A stretch of DNA of 48,467 nucleotides from Ruegeria sp. Alg231-54 (GCF_900143525.1 NZ_FREZ01000012.1:23210-71676), one strand, 5' to 3'. Positions 16,789 through 25,565 are shown, counted from the stretch's first letter. The notes: generated from the sequence alone by a model not told the origin. Numbers and translations are program-made.

Positions 16789-18045
16789 ATGAACGTTATT
16801 AGAAAGATAAGTTTGGCTGCCGTCTCGGCCACCGCGCTGGCTTCAGCCGCGGCCGCAGAGACGGAACTAACCATGTATTATCCTATCGCGGTTGGCGGCG
16901 CGCTGACAGAGGTAGTGGATGGCATCGTTGCCGATTTCGAAGCCGCCAACCCTGACATCAAGGTCAACGCGATCTATTCAGGAAACTATGACGACACGCG
17001 CGTGCGTGCCTTATCAGCACTTGCTTCGGGTGAACCGGCTCAGCTGGCGGTGATGTTCTCAATCGATGCCTATGATCTGATCGAGCAGGATCTGATCGTG
17101 GCCTACGAAGATATCGACGGGGTTAACCCGGACTGGCTAGACAACTTTTATCCGGCATTGATGGCCAATGGCCGGATCGAGGGCAAAACCTGGGGCATTC
17201 CGTTCCAGCGTTCAACTATCGTTGCCTATTACAACAAGGACCAGTTTCGCGCGGCTGGTCTTGACCCTGAGGCACCGCCCAAGACCTGGGACGAGCTGAT
17301 CAGCATGGGCAAAGCACTGACCAACGACGACACCTATGGCCTGATGATCCCATCGACCGGCTATCCCTACTGGATGTTCCAAGCGTTGGCGATTCAGAAC
17401 GGCAAGGAGGTGATGTCCGATGACGGCCTGACCACCTATTTCGATGACGAAGCCGTTGTCGATACGCTTGAATTCTGGCAGTCGCTGTCGCAGGAGCATG
17501 GCATCATGCCCACCGGCACCGTTGAATGGGGTACTCTGCGCCAGGCGTTTCTCGAAGGTCAGACCTCGATGATGTGGCATTCAACCGGCAACCTTACAGC
17601 TGTGAAAAACAACGCCAGTTTTGACTTTGGCGTCGCCGAGCTTCCGGCAAATGTGCGTCTGGGTTCACCCACCGGCGGTGGCAACTTCTATGTTTTCAAG
17701 GAGACATCGGACGAAGAGCGCGCGGCAGCTATGAAGCTGATTGAATTCATGACCTCGCCCGAGCAAGCAGCAGCGTGGTCCATCGCGACCGGCTATATGG
17801 GTGTGTCTCCGGCGGCGTATGAAACCGAGGCTCTGAAATCCTATACAGAAGAGTTCCCACCCGCTCTCGTTGCCCGAAATCAGCTGGAAAACGCGGTTGC
17901 CGAGTTCTCGACATTTGAAACCGCACGCGTGCGTGAGGGTTTGAACAACGCAATTCAGGCGGCTTTGACCGGCACAAAATCGGCTGAAGACGCGCTAGGA
18001 GAAGCCCAGACATCGGCTGTGCGCCTGCTGCGTGATTACCAGTAA
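16789..18045 (+). CDS. ABC transporter extracellular solute-binding protein, UgpB-like
   Basis: 418 residues with a signal peptide (about 1-23, cleaved after AAAA) and a family 1 binding-protein domain. GGGNFYVFKE and the aromatic-rich STGYPYWMFQ segment resemble UgpB, the glycerol-3-phosphate and glycerophosphodiester receptor. A strong ribosome site (GGGAGGA) lies 6 bp before the ATG. It is the third gene of the operon and is followed by a perfect stem-loop at 18059-18082, before the permease genes. A maltose-type sugar is the alternative substrate; the flanking phosphatase, phosphodiesterase and phosphate carrier favour a phosphorylated ligand. Confidence 0.88.
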   Translation: MNVIRKISLAAVSATALASAAAAETELTMYYPIAVGGALTEVVDGIVADFEAANPDIKVNAIYSGNYDDTRVRALSALASGEPAQLAVMFSIDAYDLIEQDLIVAYEDIDGVNPDWLDNFYPALMANGRIEGKTWGIPFQRSTIVAYYNKDQFRAAGLDPEAPPKTWDELISMGKALTNDDTYGLMIPSTGYPYWMFQALAIQNGKEVMSDDGLTTYFDDEAVVDTLEFWQSLSQEHGIMPTGTVEWGTLRQAFLEGQTSMMWHSTGNLTAVKNNASFDFGVAELPANVRLGSPTGGGNFYVFKETSDEERAAAMKLIEFMTSPEQAAAWSIATGYMGVSPAAYETEALKSYTEEFPPALVARNQLENAVAEFSTFETARVREGLNNAIQAALTGTKSAEDALGEAQTSAVRLLRDYQ

Positions 18046-18058
18046 CCTCAACTCCCTG

Positions 18059-18082
18059 GCGTCGGGCAGAGATGCCCGACGC
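18059..18082 (+). promoter_or_regulatory. Intercistronic stem-loop between binding-protein and permease genes
   Basis: GCGTCGGGCA and TGCCCGACGC form a perfect 10-bp stem around a GAGA (GNRA) loop. There is no T-tract. It lies between the binding-protein stop (18045) and the permease start (18105), a place where such hairpins protect the upstream mRNA and raise the amount of binding protein over permease. An ATG inside its right arm (18072) is in frame with the permease but has no ribosome site. Confidence 0.75.
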
Positions 18083-18104
18083 ACCTAACCTTGAGGGTCG
18101 CAAT

Positions 18105-18998
18105 ATGGCAGAGCATGTGAATATCGAGCGTCGTCGACAGGCCATCTACGGTTGGATCCTGTTGTCACCAGCGGCAATTCTGCTGACGACCTTTGCGTTT
18201 TATCCTTCGCTTGCGACCTTGTGGTCGAGCTTGTTCAGCCGGGAGACCAGAAGACGCCCCAGCGAATTTGTCGGGGGTGAGAACTATACCGACCTGTTTG
18301 CCGACCCAACCTTTTGGAAGGTTGTCGTGAACAACTTGATTTATGCGGGCGCGACCATCCCTATTTCTATTGCCATCGCGCTTTCGATGGCGCTTTGGGC
18401 GAACTCCAAGATCCCGGCGCGCGGGTTTGTACGCACCGCCTATTTTACGCCCACGGTCCTGCCAATGATCGCAGCGGCAAACCTTTGGCTGTTTTTCTAT
18501 ACCCCCGGATTGGGTGTGCTCGACCAGATCGGCAGTCTGTTTGGCCTTCCCTCGATCAACTGGCTGGGGCAGCCTGAAACTGCCCTGTGGGCTGTAATCA
18601 TCGTGACGATCTGGAAAGAGGCTGGGTTTTTCATGATCTTCTATCTGGCGGCCTTGCAGACGATCCCTGAGGACCTCAAGGAAGCTGCCGACATTGAAGG
18701 CGCCAGCCGCTGGACCTATACGCGCCGGATCGTGCTGCCGTTGTTGATGCCGACGACGCTATTTATCATGGTCAATGCGTTGATCAACTCTGTGAAATTG
18801 ATCGATCATTTGTTCATCCTGACCAAGGGCGGGCCCAACGATGCGTCCAAGCTTATCCTTTATTACATCTGGGAAATGGCCTTTGCCTTCTTTGATGCGC
18901 CCCACGCAGCGGCAATGACCATCCTGGTGCTTGTCGTGCTTGGCGTGGTTGCCGGCGTCAAGTTCACCATTCTCGACAAGCGGACCCATTACCAATGA
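18105..18998 (+). CDS. ABC transporter permease, UgpA-like
   Basis: 297 residues from the ATG at 18105, chosen because GAGGG lies 7 bp upstream; an in-frame ATG at 18072 falls inside the stem-loop. Six hydrophobic segments are visible. The EAA loop, which contacts the ATPase, reads EAADIEGASRWTYTRRIVLPLL. The C-terminus (KRTHYQ) resembles that of UgpA. It forms the channel with the next gene, whose start overlaps its stop by 4 bp. Confidence 0.92.
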   Translation: MAEHVNIERRRQAIYGWILLSPAAILLTTFAFYPSLATLWSSLFSRETRRRPSEFVGGENYTDLFADPTFWKVVVNNLIYAGATIPISIAIALSMALWANSKIPARGFVRTAYFTPTVLPMIAAANLWLFFYTPGLGVLDQIGSLFGLPSINWLGQPETALWAVIIVTIWKEAGFFMIFYLAALQTIPEDLKEAADIEGASRWTYTRRIVLPLLMPTTLFIMVNALINSVKLIDHLFILTKGGPNDASKLILYYIWEMAFAFFDAPHAAAMTILVLVVLGVVAGVKFTILDKRTHYQ

Positions 18999-19804
18999 GC
19001 GGATTTTCCAAGCATATCGAATCCTTTGGCGCATTGTTGTTGGCCGTGATCTGGATTTCCCCGCTGGTCTTTGCCTTTTGGGCGGCCTTCCACAGCACCT
19101 CTGACGCGGTCAACTTTAACATCACGTCGCCATGGACACTCGACAATTTCCGCACCGCTTGGGAGGGGGCGCCGTGGCTACGCTATTTCCTCAACACCTT
19201 CCTTTTAGTGACGGTGATCCTTATTGGTCAGTTCTTTGTCACGACGTTGGCAGGATTTGCCTTTGCCCAGGTCCAGTTTCCAGGTCGGGATTTCGTGTTC
19301 ATCCTCGTGTTGATGCAACTTTTCATCCTGCCCGAAGTGTTGATCGTGGAAAACTATGCAATGGTTTCACGCCTCGGATTGTTTGACACGATTCTTGGCG
19401 TCGGAATGCCCTATATGGCCTCTGCCTTTGGCATTTTCCTAATGCGGCAGGCGTTTAAGGGCGTTCCTATAGAACTGCATGAGGCAGCGCGCGTCGAAGG
19501 CTGCGGCTGGTTCGGGATTCTTTGGCGAGTCTATGTGCCGTTGGCGCGCCCGACATATCTTGCTTATGCGTTGGTGTCGGTATCGACCCACTGGAACAAC
19601 TTCCTCTGGCCGCTCATCGTGACCAACTCGCCCGACACACGACCGCTGACGGTTGGCCTGTCGATCTTTGGCGCACCGGAAAATGGTGTGGATATAAGCG
19701 TCATTTCGGCGGCAACGATGATGTCCGTTGCACCCTTGTTGATCGCGTTCCTCGTGTTCCAGCGTCAATTCGTTCAAGCCTTCCTGCGCGCGGGGATCAA
19801 ATAG
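18995..19804 (+). CDS. ABC transporter permease, UgpE-like
   Basis: 269 residues with six membrane segments and the EAA motif HEAARVEGCGWFGILWRVYVPLARP. It is the second permease of the importer, overlapping the first by 4 bp (ATGA). The stop lies 2 bp before the GTG start of the phosphodiesterase gene, so the transport and hydrolysis genes are in one transcript. Confidence 0.92.
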   Translation: MSGFSKHIESFGALLLAVIWISPLVFAFWAAFHSTSDAVNFNITSPWTLDNFRTAWEGAPWLRYFLNTFLLVTVILIGQFFVTTLAGFAFAQVQFPGRDFVFILVLMQLFILPEVLIVENYAMVSRLGLFDTILGVGMPYMASAFGIFLMRQAFKGVPIELHEAARVEGCGWFGILWRVYVPLARPTYLAYALVSVSTHWNNFLWPLIVTNSPDTRPLTVGLSIFGAPENGVDISVISAATMMSVAPLLIAFLVFQRQFVQAFLRAGIK

Positions 19805-19806
19805 TC

Positions 19807-20601
19807 GTGGCGACATTTCTTCATCTAAGTGACTTGCACGCGGTATCGCGCGGCGATTTGTGTTCAGGCGTGCTTGATACCCGCGCGATCCTGATTGGGG
19901 TCATCGACCGATTGATCGAAAGAGGCGAAGCTCTTGGCCCGCTCGACGCGGTTCTAGTCACTGGTGACGTCAGCGAAGATGGCAGCCCGGACAGTTACGA
20001 TTTCGCGCGCGCGCAACTGGAGCGGTTTGACCTGCCGATTTATGTTGTTCCTGGAAATCATGATGCGCGCAAGCCAATGCAAAAGGCCTTTTCAGGTTTG
20101 GACATCATGCCGGTGGACGGGCTTGTTGATTGGGTGGACACGGTGGGCGATACCCGTGTTATCGGGCTTGACACGCTGGTTGAAGGACAGGGCGGTGGCA
20201 GGCTGCGCGTGGAAAGTCTTGATTTTTTGGAGCGGGAGCTTTCTGGGTCTGACGGGCCGGTTGTCGTTATGTTGCATCATCCGCCATTTAGCACCGGGAT
20301 TGATTTCATGGATGTTATCGGATTGGAGAACCATTCCGATCTGGCAGAAATTCTTGCGGTGCACTCTGGGGACATCACGGTGTTGGCTGGGCATGTCCAC
20401 GGCGTTCACATTGGTCGCGTTGGCGGTCACGTTGCCATGACAGCGCCCGGCCTTTGCAGCGGTTTTGCACTGGACCGGCGTGCGGTGGCTCCTGCTGGTT
20501 TTTTTTCTGGCCCTACGGGCTGTGCAGTTCTCGAGACCGGAAAGAGCGGTATATGGAGCGTTGTTTCGCTAGACGCTGCCGAGGGACCGTATTCATTCTG
20601 A
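19807..20601 (+). CDS. Class III (calcineurin-like) phosphodiesterase, GpdQ/CpdA type
   Basis: 264 residues from a GTG at 19807; the longer open frame begins inside the permease gene and is rejected. The binuclear-metal motifs are complete and in order: SDLH (Asp9, His11), GDVSEDG (Asp54), GNHD (Asn84, His85), HHPPF and GHVHG. The size equals that of GpdQ, which hydrolyses glycerophosphodiesters, and of CpdA, which hydrolyses cAMP. There is no signal peptide, so it acts in the cytoplasm on what the importer brings in. Its place directly after Ugp-type genes favours glycerophosphodiesters over cAMP. Confidence 0.87.
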   Translation: MATFLHLSDLHAVSRGDLCSGVLDTRAILIGVIDRLIERGEALGPLDAVLVTGDVSEDGSPDSYDFARAQLERFDLPIYVVPGNHDARKPMQKAFSGLDIMPVDGLVDWVDTVGDTRVIGLDTLVEGQGGGRLRVESLDFLERELSGSDGPVVVMLHHPPFSTGIDFMDVIGLENHSDLAEILAVHSGDITVLAGHVHGVHIGRVGGHVAMTAPGLCSGFALDRRAVAPAGFFSGPTGCAVLETGKSGIWSVVSLDAAEGPYSF

Positions 20602-20634
20602 AGTGGCCGGATTGGCCCGGAAACCAAAGACTCG

Positions 20635-22299
20635 GTGATGATGGATAGCTCACCCATAATTGTTGTTTTGAATTTGGCTGCTGCTGCGGCACTTCTGATC
20701 TGGGCTGTTCGCCTTGTGCGCACCGGTTTTGAGAGAGCCTTTGGAAGCCAGTTGCGGCTTTGGTTGCGTCGGTCGATGGGAAACCGGTTGGCCGCGACGG
20801 GAACCGGAACGCTGACCGCGATCCTGCTGCAAAGTTCCACCGCCGTCGCAATGCTGCTTGCCGGATTCATGGCCGCGGGTTCGGTTGGCGGCACCGCCGG
20901 GTTGGCCATTATTCTGGGGGCGGACCTTGGCTCTGCCATCGTAGCGCAGATCATGAATTCCCGGATTGCTTTGCTGACGCCCTTGCTACTTTTGATCGGG
21001 GTGCTGATTTTCCTGCGCAGTTCCCGGCGCGGCGTGCGCCAGGTAGGTCGGATCCTGATTGGATTGGCCCTGATTTTTCTGTCGCTTGACCTTATTCGCG
21101 ATGCCAGCGCGCCGCTGGCAAACAGCGAGGCCGCTTCGGGGGCCTTGATTTACCTGTCTGCTGATCCGTTGACGGCCTTTTTGCTGGCGGCGGTTTTTGC
21201 CTGGCTGGTGCATTCCAGCGTTGCGGCGATATTGTTGTTTGCAACCCTTGCGGCTCAGGGCGTTCTGCCCCTGTCGGCGGCGTTTGCCATGGTCCTTGGG
21301 GCCAATCTGGGCGGTGCCTTTATTGCGTTTGTTCTGACCTTGCAGGCCGATGTCTCGGTGCGGCGGGTCGTGTCTAGCAATTTGTTCCTGCGTGGCGGTG
21401 GGGCGGGGCTGGTGCTGTTTTTTCTCTACCGGATTGACGGTGTTGACCTTGTTCCCGGGGCCAGCCCCGTTCAGCAGGTTTTGAACCTGCATCTCCTATT
21501 CAACCTTGCGCTTCTTGTCGTCTGTATTCCGTTTCTTGGCCCGATAATGCGTTTGGCGGAGAGTGTTTTCGCTGATGAAAATAAAAACAGCGCCAAGACC
21601 AACGTACGTACGGCCCTGGATCCTTCGGTCCAGAACCAGCCTGCGCGCGCCTTTGCCTGTGCGCATCGTGAGTTGGTCGAAATGGGCAATAGGATCGAGA
21701 TCATGGTGCGGGACTCAATGTCACTTTTTGACAATTACGATGATGCCATTGCTCAACAACTGAAGAGGGAAAAAGTCGACATTGACCGAATGTCGCTTGA
21801 CCTGCGGGTTTATTTGTCTGGAGTCAAAAGCGACAATCCGAAAGAGGACACCGGTACGCGGGCATTTGATCTGTCCGGCGTGGCAGTGAACCTTGAGGCC
21901 GGGGCGGATACGATTGCACGGAAAATGGTCGAATTGGCCAAGCGCAAGAGTGCGGAAAACGTGAACTTTTCGGAAGAGGGTTGGCAGGAACTGACCGATT
22001 TCTATGACCGTGTGTTGCGCAACGTTCAGCACGGAATCGCGGTACTGATGACCGAGGATGCCGGGGCAGCACGGGAACTGGTGCAGCAAAAGGAAATGAT
22101 CCGCGAGATCGAGAGAAAGCTGGAGCGCGCGCATCTTACCCGGCTGCGTGCAGGGGTGTCCGAAACCATCGAAACCAGTGCGATTCACCTTGACCTGTTG
22201 CGCGCCCTGAAAATGTTAAACACGGCATTCGCGATGATCGCCTATCCGCTTTTGAAAGAGAGTGGACAGTTGTTGGAAAGCCGATTGGCAAATGAATAG
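20635..22299 (+). CDS. Na+/Pi cotransporter family protein (PNaS, YjbB/NptA-like) with PhoU-like domain
   Basis: 554 residues. The N-terminal half carries about eight membrane segments and the inverted repeats of the Na/Pi family: LLQSSTAVAMLLAGFMAAG near 61-80, and the second repeat VHSSVAAILLFATLAAQG, where the usual Gln is His. The C-terminal part from about 330 is helical and PhoU-like (MSLDLRVYL, VRNVQHG-type heptads). GTG at 20635 and ATGs at 20638 and 20641 are all possible starts. E. coli YjbB of this family can export phosphate, so here it may dispose of Pi released by the phosphodiesterase and HAD phosphatase. It is 33 bp after the phosphodiesterase and probably in the same operon. 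Confidence 0.88.
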   Translation: MMMDSSPIIVVLNLAAAAALLIWAVRLVRTGFERAFGSQLRLWLRRSMGNRLAATGTGTLTAILLQSSTAVAMLLAGFMAAGSVGGTAGLAIILGADLGSAIVAQIMNSRIALLTPLLLLIGVLIFLRSSRRGVRQVGRILIGLALIFLSLDLIRDASAPLANSEAASGALIYLSADPLTAFLLAAVFAWLVHSSVAAILLFATLAAQGVLPLSAAFAMVLGANLGGAFIAFVLTLQADVSVRRVVSSNLFLRGGGAGLVLFFLYRIDGVDLVPGASPVQQVLNLHLLFNLALLVVCIPFLGPIMRLAESVFADENKNSAKTNVRTALDPSVQNQPARAFACAHRELVEMGNRIEIMVRDSMSLFDNYDDAIAQQLKREKVDIDRMSLDLRVYLSGVKSDNPKEDTGTRAFDLSGVAVNLEAGADTIARKMVELAKRKSAENVNFSEEGWQELTDFYDRVLRNVQHGIAVLMTEDAGAARELVQQKEMIREIERKLERAHLTRLRAGVSETIETSAIHLDLLRALKMLNTAFAMIAYPLLKESGQLLESRLANE

Positions 22300-22542
22300 A
22301 CGGTTTCATAGAGTGATTAAGATACAGTCCTAGTTCAAGACGATCCACTTTCCCGAGCCGGGAAGCGCTGGCAATCAGACGAAAAAATGGAAACTGATCA
22401 AACTTAAAACAGTTCATCAAATGGGTCAGCTTATAAAGTTGAATGGAAATTATGTTGTGCCAGCCAAATACAGGCCTTTTGATAACGACCGTACGCCTTG
22501 CGGCGACCGACTGGTTCGTGAAAGAATTGCGATCTCAGCGAC

Positions 22543-23907
22543 TCACAGCCCATCAAGAAAGTTTTCGATTTCTGCTAGAGCTTTGGGCCACGCGGGATCG
22601 TACTCTGGCATTGTGTTGTTCGTGGTTTCGATACCAACAAAGCGAGCATTCCCAATGCATGAGGCCAGCATCCTGCCTTGATCAACGCTGTGCATTCTGT
22701 CTTTCATGGCGTGAAGAACCAGAGCAGGACAAGAGATTTGTGGCAACATATCGGTGATGTCGACCTCCGCGACCAGAGGGCCAATTCGCTGCCAATCTTG
22801 GTGATCCATCGCCAGCTTCATGAACTCTGCATAGGTCCGCTGATCGTAAGGACTAGCGGCCGGAGAAAATGACTGAGCCATCAAGTCTCTTGCTGAAGGG
22901 TAATCGTCATTCCAACCCTCTAAGCTCATATCCATCATTGCTTGCCCAAGGGCGGCAATGCCCGGTTGGGAGCGCACTTCCAACCCTTGCGCAAAACCAC
23001 CCAACAACACCAGACCTGAAACACGATTGGGACGTAGCGCAGCAAAGGCTGCGGCCACAGTAGCCCCGAAAGAAATGCCGAACAAAGGCAAGCGTTCAAT
23101 TTTTGTGTCGTTAAGTACGGCCTCCACATCTTCCACTATCCGAATCAACGAGACATCCTGCACACCTCTCTCGGACAAACCGTTGTTGCGGCCATCAAAA
23201 CGATAAAGGCAGTAGCTCTGAGACAGCAATGGTAGCCAGCCGGCAATGGTGTTCATTGTCCAGTCATATTCCAGATGCCTTAGCCAGTTCGGCGTCACGA
23301 GCAGCTTTCTTCCTTCGCCGGTAGAGGTCCAGGCCAGAGTCGTACCATCCTTTGACTTTGCAAACCTGATGTCTTGGGACTCGGCTTGACGCTTTTTCTT
23401 CGCTCGTTTGATGTCGCCTTCAAAGTCAATAGAAAAGGCTTCGATGGGATTTGGAACCCCTTTAAGTCGCATAGAACTTTCAGGCCGTAATGCAACGCTC
23501 AGCGAGGTCCCTGCGACATCAGCAGTTGTCTTGCTGACAAAACAATTGCCGGGCTGAGCTGTTGCCTGAAGGCGCGAGGCCACATTCACGGCATCCCCAA
23601 ACAAATCGGTGCCGTTGGGCATGACATCCCCAACATGAATACCGGCGCGTAGTGAAAGATCTTCACTTCGCATTTGCTGTAGAATATCGCTGGCCGCATT
23701 GATTGCATCGGTGGCTGCATCAAACTCGACCAGAGCTCCGTCGCCCAGCAATTTGAAAATCCGTCCAGAGTTGCCTTTCACCGCTGGCTTGATGACTTCG
23801 AGCAAAATGCGTTGTAATGCAAGGAAGGTAGCATCAGCATCCTCCGACATACGTTGCGTGTAGTCGACCACATCTAGACTCAAGACTGCTGAGGTTTTCC
23901 TTTTCAT
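22543..23907 (-). CDS. Class III adenylate/guanylate cyclase fused to an alpha/beta hydrolase domain
   Basis: 454 residues from the ATG at 23907. A GTG 18 bp upstream is possible, but related cyclases start about four residues before the first strand (MKRKTSAVLSLDVVDYT). Cyclase domain: about 1-160, with metal residues Asp12 and Asp56 (LLGDG), Lys52, and LFGDAVNVASRL with Asp105, Asn108 and Arg112. A basic linker follows. The hydrolase domain from about 180 has the nucleophile elbow GISFG (Ser279) and an acid Asp403 (MKDRMHS). The His expected near the C-terminus is missing: the segment reads GIETTNNTMPEYDPAWP. The hydrolase part may thus bind rather than cut its ligand. The fusion type is known among alphaproteobacterial cyclases. 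It converges with the Na/Pi gene across 243 bp that hold only a short TTCCCG-AGC-CGGGAA hairpin. Confidence 0.87.
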   Translation of the reverse strand: MKRKTSAVLSLDVVDYTQRMSEDADATFLALQRILLEVIKPAVKGNSGRIFKLLGDGALVEFDAATDAINAASDILQQMRSEDLSLRAGIHVGDVMPNGTDLFGDAVNVASRLQATAQPGNCFVSKTTADVAGTSLSVALRPESSMRLKGVPNPIEAFSIDFEGDIKRAKKKRQAESQDIRFAKSKDGTTLAWTSTGEGRKLLVTPNWLRHLEYDWTMNTIAGWLPLLSQSYCLYRFDGRNNGLSERGVQDVSLIRIVEDVEAVLNDTKIERLPLFGISFGATVAAAFAALRPNRVSGLVLLGGFAQGLEVRSQPGIAALGQAMMDMSLEGWNDDYPSARDLMAQSFSPAASPYDQRTYAEFMKLAMDHQDWQRIGPLVAEVDITDMLPQISCPALVLHAMKDRMHSVDQGRMLASCIGNARFVGIETTNNTMPEYDPAWPKALAEIENFLDGL

Positions 23908-24365
23908 TCCTCGGTGCGACCTCACTTTGCTTGATTTACTCCAAATTCAGATTTATCAGACGCCATTTCCTTTGGCATAATAACTCCAGTTGCCCATGTC
24001 GGTCCATCATTCGAGTTGAGAAACTAAGGTTGGGCCCAGCTGAATTACCGCTTCGCCGTAGCTTCTATCGAGTGATTGGCTGGAGCGGAGGCTTTGGCGG
24101 GCCGCGCTGCGGCATCATCACCAAGCATTCAATTACAGGAATGGCCTGGTAATTGCCGTTTGCAACGCAACGATCAACATCGGCTTAGTCCGCATCTCGG
24201 TCATCTGACGGAAAAGGTCAGATGACCGCTCCGAGCCCAAAGCGGTCACTTGCAAACGCTCCCAATTTCACGCTTATGTAAGTAATGAATTCGCTACAAA
24301 AGCCATTTGTTCCCTGGGCGCAGATAACGCATTTAGTGGCACTTGGAACGCTGAGCAGCCTCATC
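23908..24365. other. Intergenic region with hairpin and dispersed repeat
   Basis: About 460 bp between the cyclase-hydrolase start and the IS3-family left end. No gene is supported. It contains a perfect 12-bp stem-loop (24198-24228) followed at once by repeat copy 3. The part between 24264 and 24365 shows no continuation of the phosphoesterase cut by the IS. Confidence 0.6.
24198..24263 (+). repeat. Stem-loop joined to dispersed intergenic repeat, copy 3
   Basis: CGGTCATCTGAC and GTCAGATGACCG pair perfectly over 12 bp around a GGAAAAG loop (24210-24216). The repeat core CCGAGCCCAAAGCGGTCA follows directly. No T-tract is present, so it is not a typical terminator. Confidence 0.75.
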
Positions 24366-24385
24366 TGACTGGTCCAAGTTGATTG

Positions 24386-25246
24386 TTAGTGCATTATCGG
24401 CCTGTGATCCATCGGGATGATGGTTTCAGGTGCTGGCGAGCGATAGCCCAGTGCACTGCGGGGGCGTTTTGTGTTGTAGTGTCTCCTCCATTGTTCGATC
24501 AAAATTTGAGCTTCTCGAAGGCTGTAGAAGATTTCGCCGTTGAGCAGCTCGTCTCTGAACCTGCCGTTGAAGCTTTCACAGTATCCGTTCTCCCACGGGC
24601 TCCCAGGTTCAATGTAAGCCGTCTGGGCGCCAACTGCGGTGATCCAGTCTCGGACGGCCTGGGCGATGAATTCTGGCCCATTGTCTGAACGTATGAAGCG
24701 GGGTGCACCCCGCAGTATGAACAGATCCGTCAGGGCATCGATCACATCGACCGAGTTCAGCTTGCGCTTCACTCTAATCGCTAGGCACTCCCGGCTGTGC
24801 TCATCAAGGATGTTCAGCGTCCGAAAAGCTTTGCCATCGTCAGTTCGACAATGAACGAAGTCATAGCTCCATACATGATTGCGATACTCCGGCCTCAGCC
24901 GAACGCACGATCCGTCATTCAACCAGAGCCGCCCCTTCTTCGGTTGTTTCATTGGCACTTTCAGCCCCTCTCGCCGCCAGAGCCGTTCAACCCGCCCATC
25001 GCTGACAGACCATCCAGCCTCTCTCAGCAGCGCAGCGATCCTGCGATAGCCATATCGGCCATATTGACGGGTCAGCTCGATCATGTCGGCGACCAGCCTG
25101 TCCTCGTCCGCGCGGCCTCTTGGGATGCGTCGTTGCGTGGACCGGTGTTGTCCAAGCACGCGACAGGCGCGTCTCTCAGAAACGTTCAGCTGGTTGCGTA
25201 CATGGTTAACACAAGCACGACGACGAGCGGGGCTCAGTAGTTTCCC
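24386..25246 (-). CDS. IS3-family transposase OrfB (DDE integrase part, made by frameshift from OrfA)
   Basis: The frame is read from the slippage point GGG AAA CTA CTG near 25246 and gives about 286 residues. An HTH_21-like segment ([19 protein letters not shown]) precedes the integrase core: Asp in [11 protein letters not shown], Asp in RSDNGPEF and Glu in [21 protein letters not shown], so the DDE triad is present. No good ATG or ribosome site starts this frame (the first candidate is a GTG near 25159). The product is therefore expected as an OrfAB fusion. Confidence 0.88.
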   Translation of the reverse strand, partial: GKLLSPARRRACVNHVRNQLNVSERRACRVLGQHRSTQRRIPRGRADEDRLVADMIELTRQYGRYGYRRIAALLREAGWSVSDGRVERLWRREGLKVPMKQPKKGRLWLNDGSCVRLRPEYRNHVWSYDFVHCRTDDGKAFRTLNILDEHSRECLAIRVKRKLNSVDVIDALTDLFILRGAPRFIRSDNGPEFIAQAVRDWITAVGAQTAYIEPGSPWENGYCESFNGRFRDELLNGEIFYSLREAQILIEQWRRHYNTKRPRSALGYRSPAPETIIPMDHRPIMH

Positions 25247-25512
25247 TTTGTGGCTTCCGTCAGGATCAGTTTGTCCAACGTCAGATCAGAAACCGCACGT
25301 CGCAATCGTTCGTTCTCTTTCTGAAGCCGTTTCAGTTCCTTCAATTGATCAACACCCATTCCCCCGTACTTTTTTCTCCAGCGGTAATAGGTTTGCTCAA
25401 CAACACCAATCTGTCTGACCGCATCAAGACGGGACATGCCTTGACCCATCAGAACTTCAACCTGCCGTAACTTCGAGACAATCTCTTCAGGCTTCGGTCT
25501 CTTGTTTGCCAT
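25234..25512 (-). CDS. IS3-family transposase OrfA
   Basis: 92 residues with a helix-turn-helix ([20 protein letters not shown]... [15 protein letters not shown]) and a C-terminal leucine-zipper-like helix ([18 protein letters not shown]), the standard OrfA plan of IS3 elements. It ends in TKGNY followed by TGA, directly after the slippery sequence. GGAGGA stands 5-7 bp before the ATG. Confidence 0.9.
   Translation of the reverse strand: MANKRPKPEEIVSKLRQVEVLMGQGMSRLDAVRQIGVVEQTYYRWRKKYGGMGVDQLKELKRLQKENERLRRAVSDLTLDKLILTEATKGNY
25240..25249 (-). other. Programmed -1 frameshift site of the IS3 element
   Basis: On the minus strand the sequence is AAAGGGAAAC, read in the OrfA frame as A AAG GGA AAC. 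Both A AAG GGA and G GGA AAC fit the X XXY YYZ rule for simultaneous tRNA slippage. A -1 shift leads straight into the OrfB frame (GGG AAA CTA CTG). The OrfA stop codon follows six bases later. Confidence 0.75.
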
Positions 25513-25565
25513 TCTTGGTCCTCCGTTTCCTAAACATAACGGTGGACCAGTTCAGTTGGGGAGGC

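Larger units (their letters stand above)
24366..25554 (-). mobile_element. IS3-family insertion sequence (IS407-like group), about 1.19 kb
   Basis: The ends are TGACTGGTCCA at 24366 and, on the minus strand, TGAACTGGTCCACC from 25554, imperfect inverted repeats. Between them lie two overlapping frames, orfA and orfB, joined by a -1 frameshift site. No clear target duplication is seen: CATC precedes on the left and GTTG follows on the right. It directly abuts the 3' end of the metallophosphoesterase gene, and no remainder of that gene is visible on the far side, so the insertion was probably accompanied by a deletion. Confidence 0.87.

Noticed and set aside
22350..22364. TTCCCG-AGC-CGGGAA hairpin between convergent genes as a terminator
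   Set aside because: The stem is only 6 bp with a 3-base loop and no T-tract follows on either strand.
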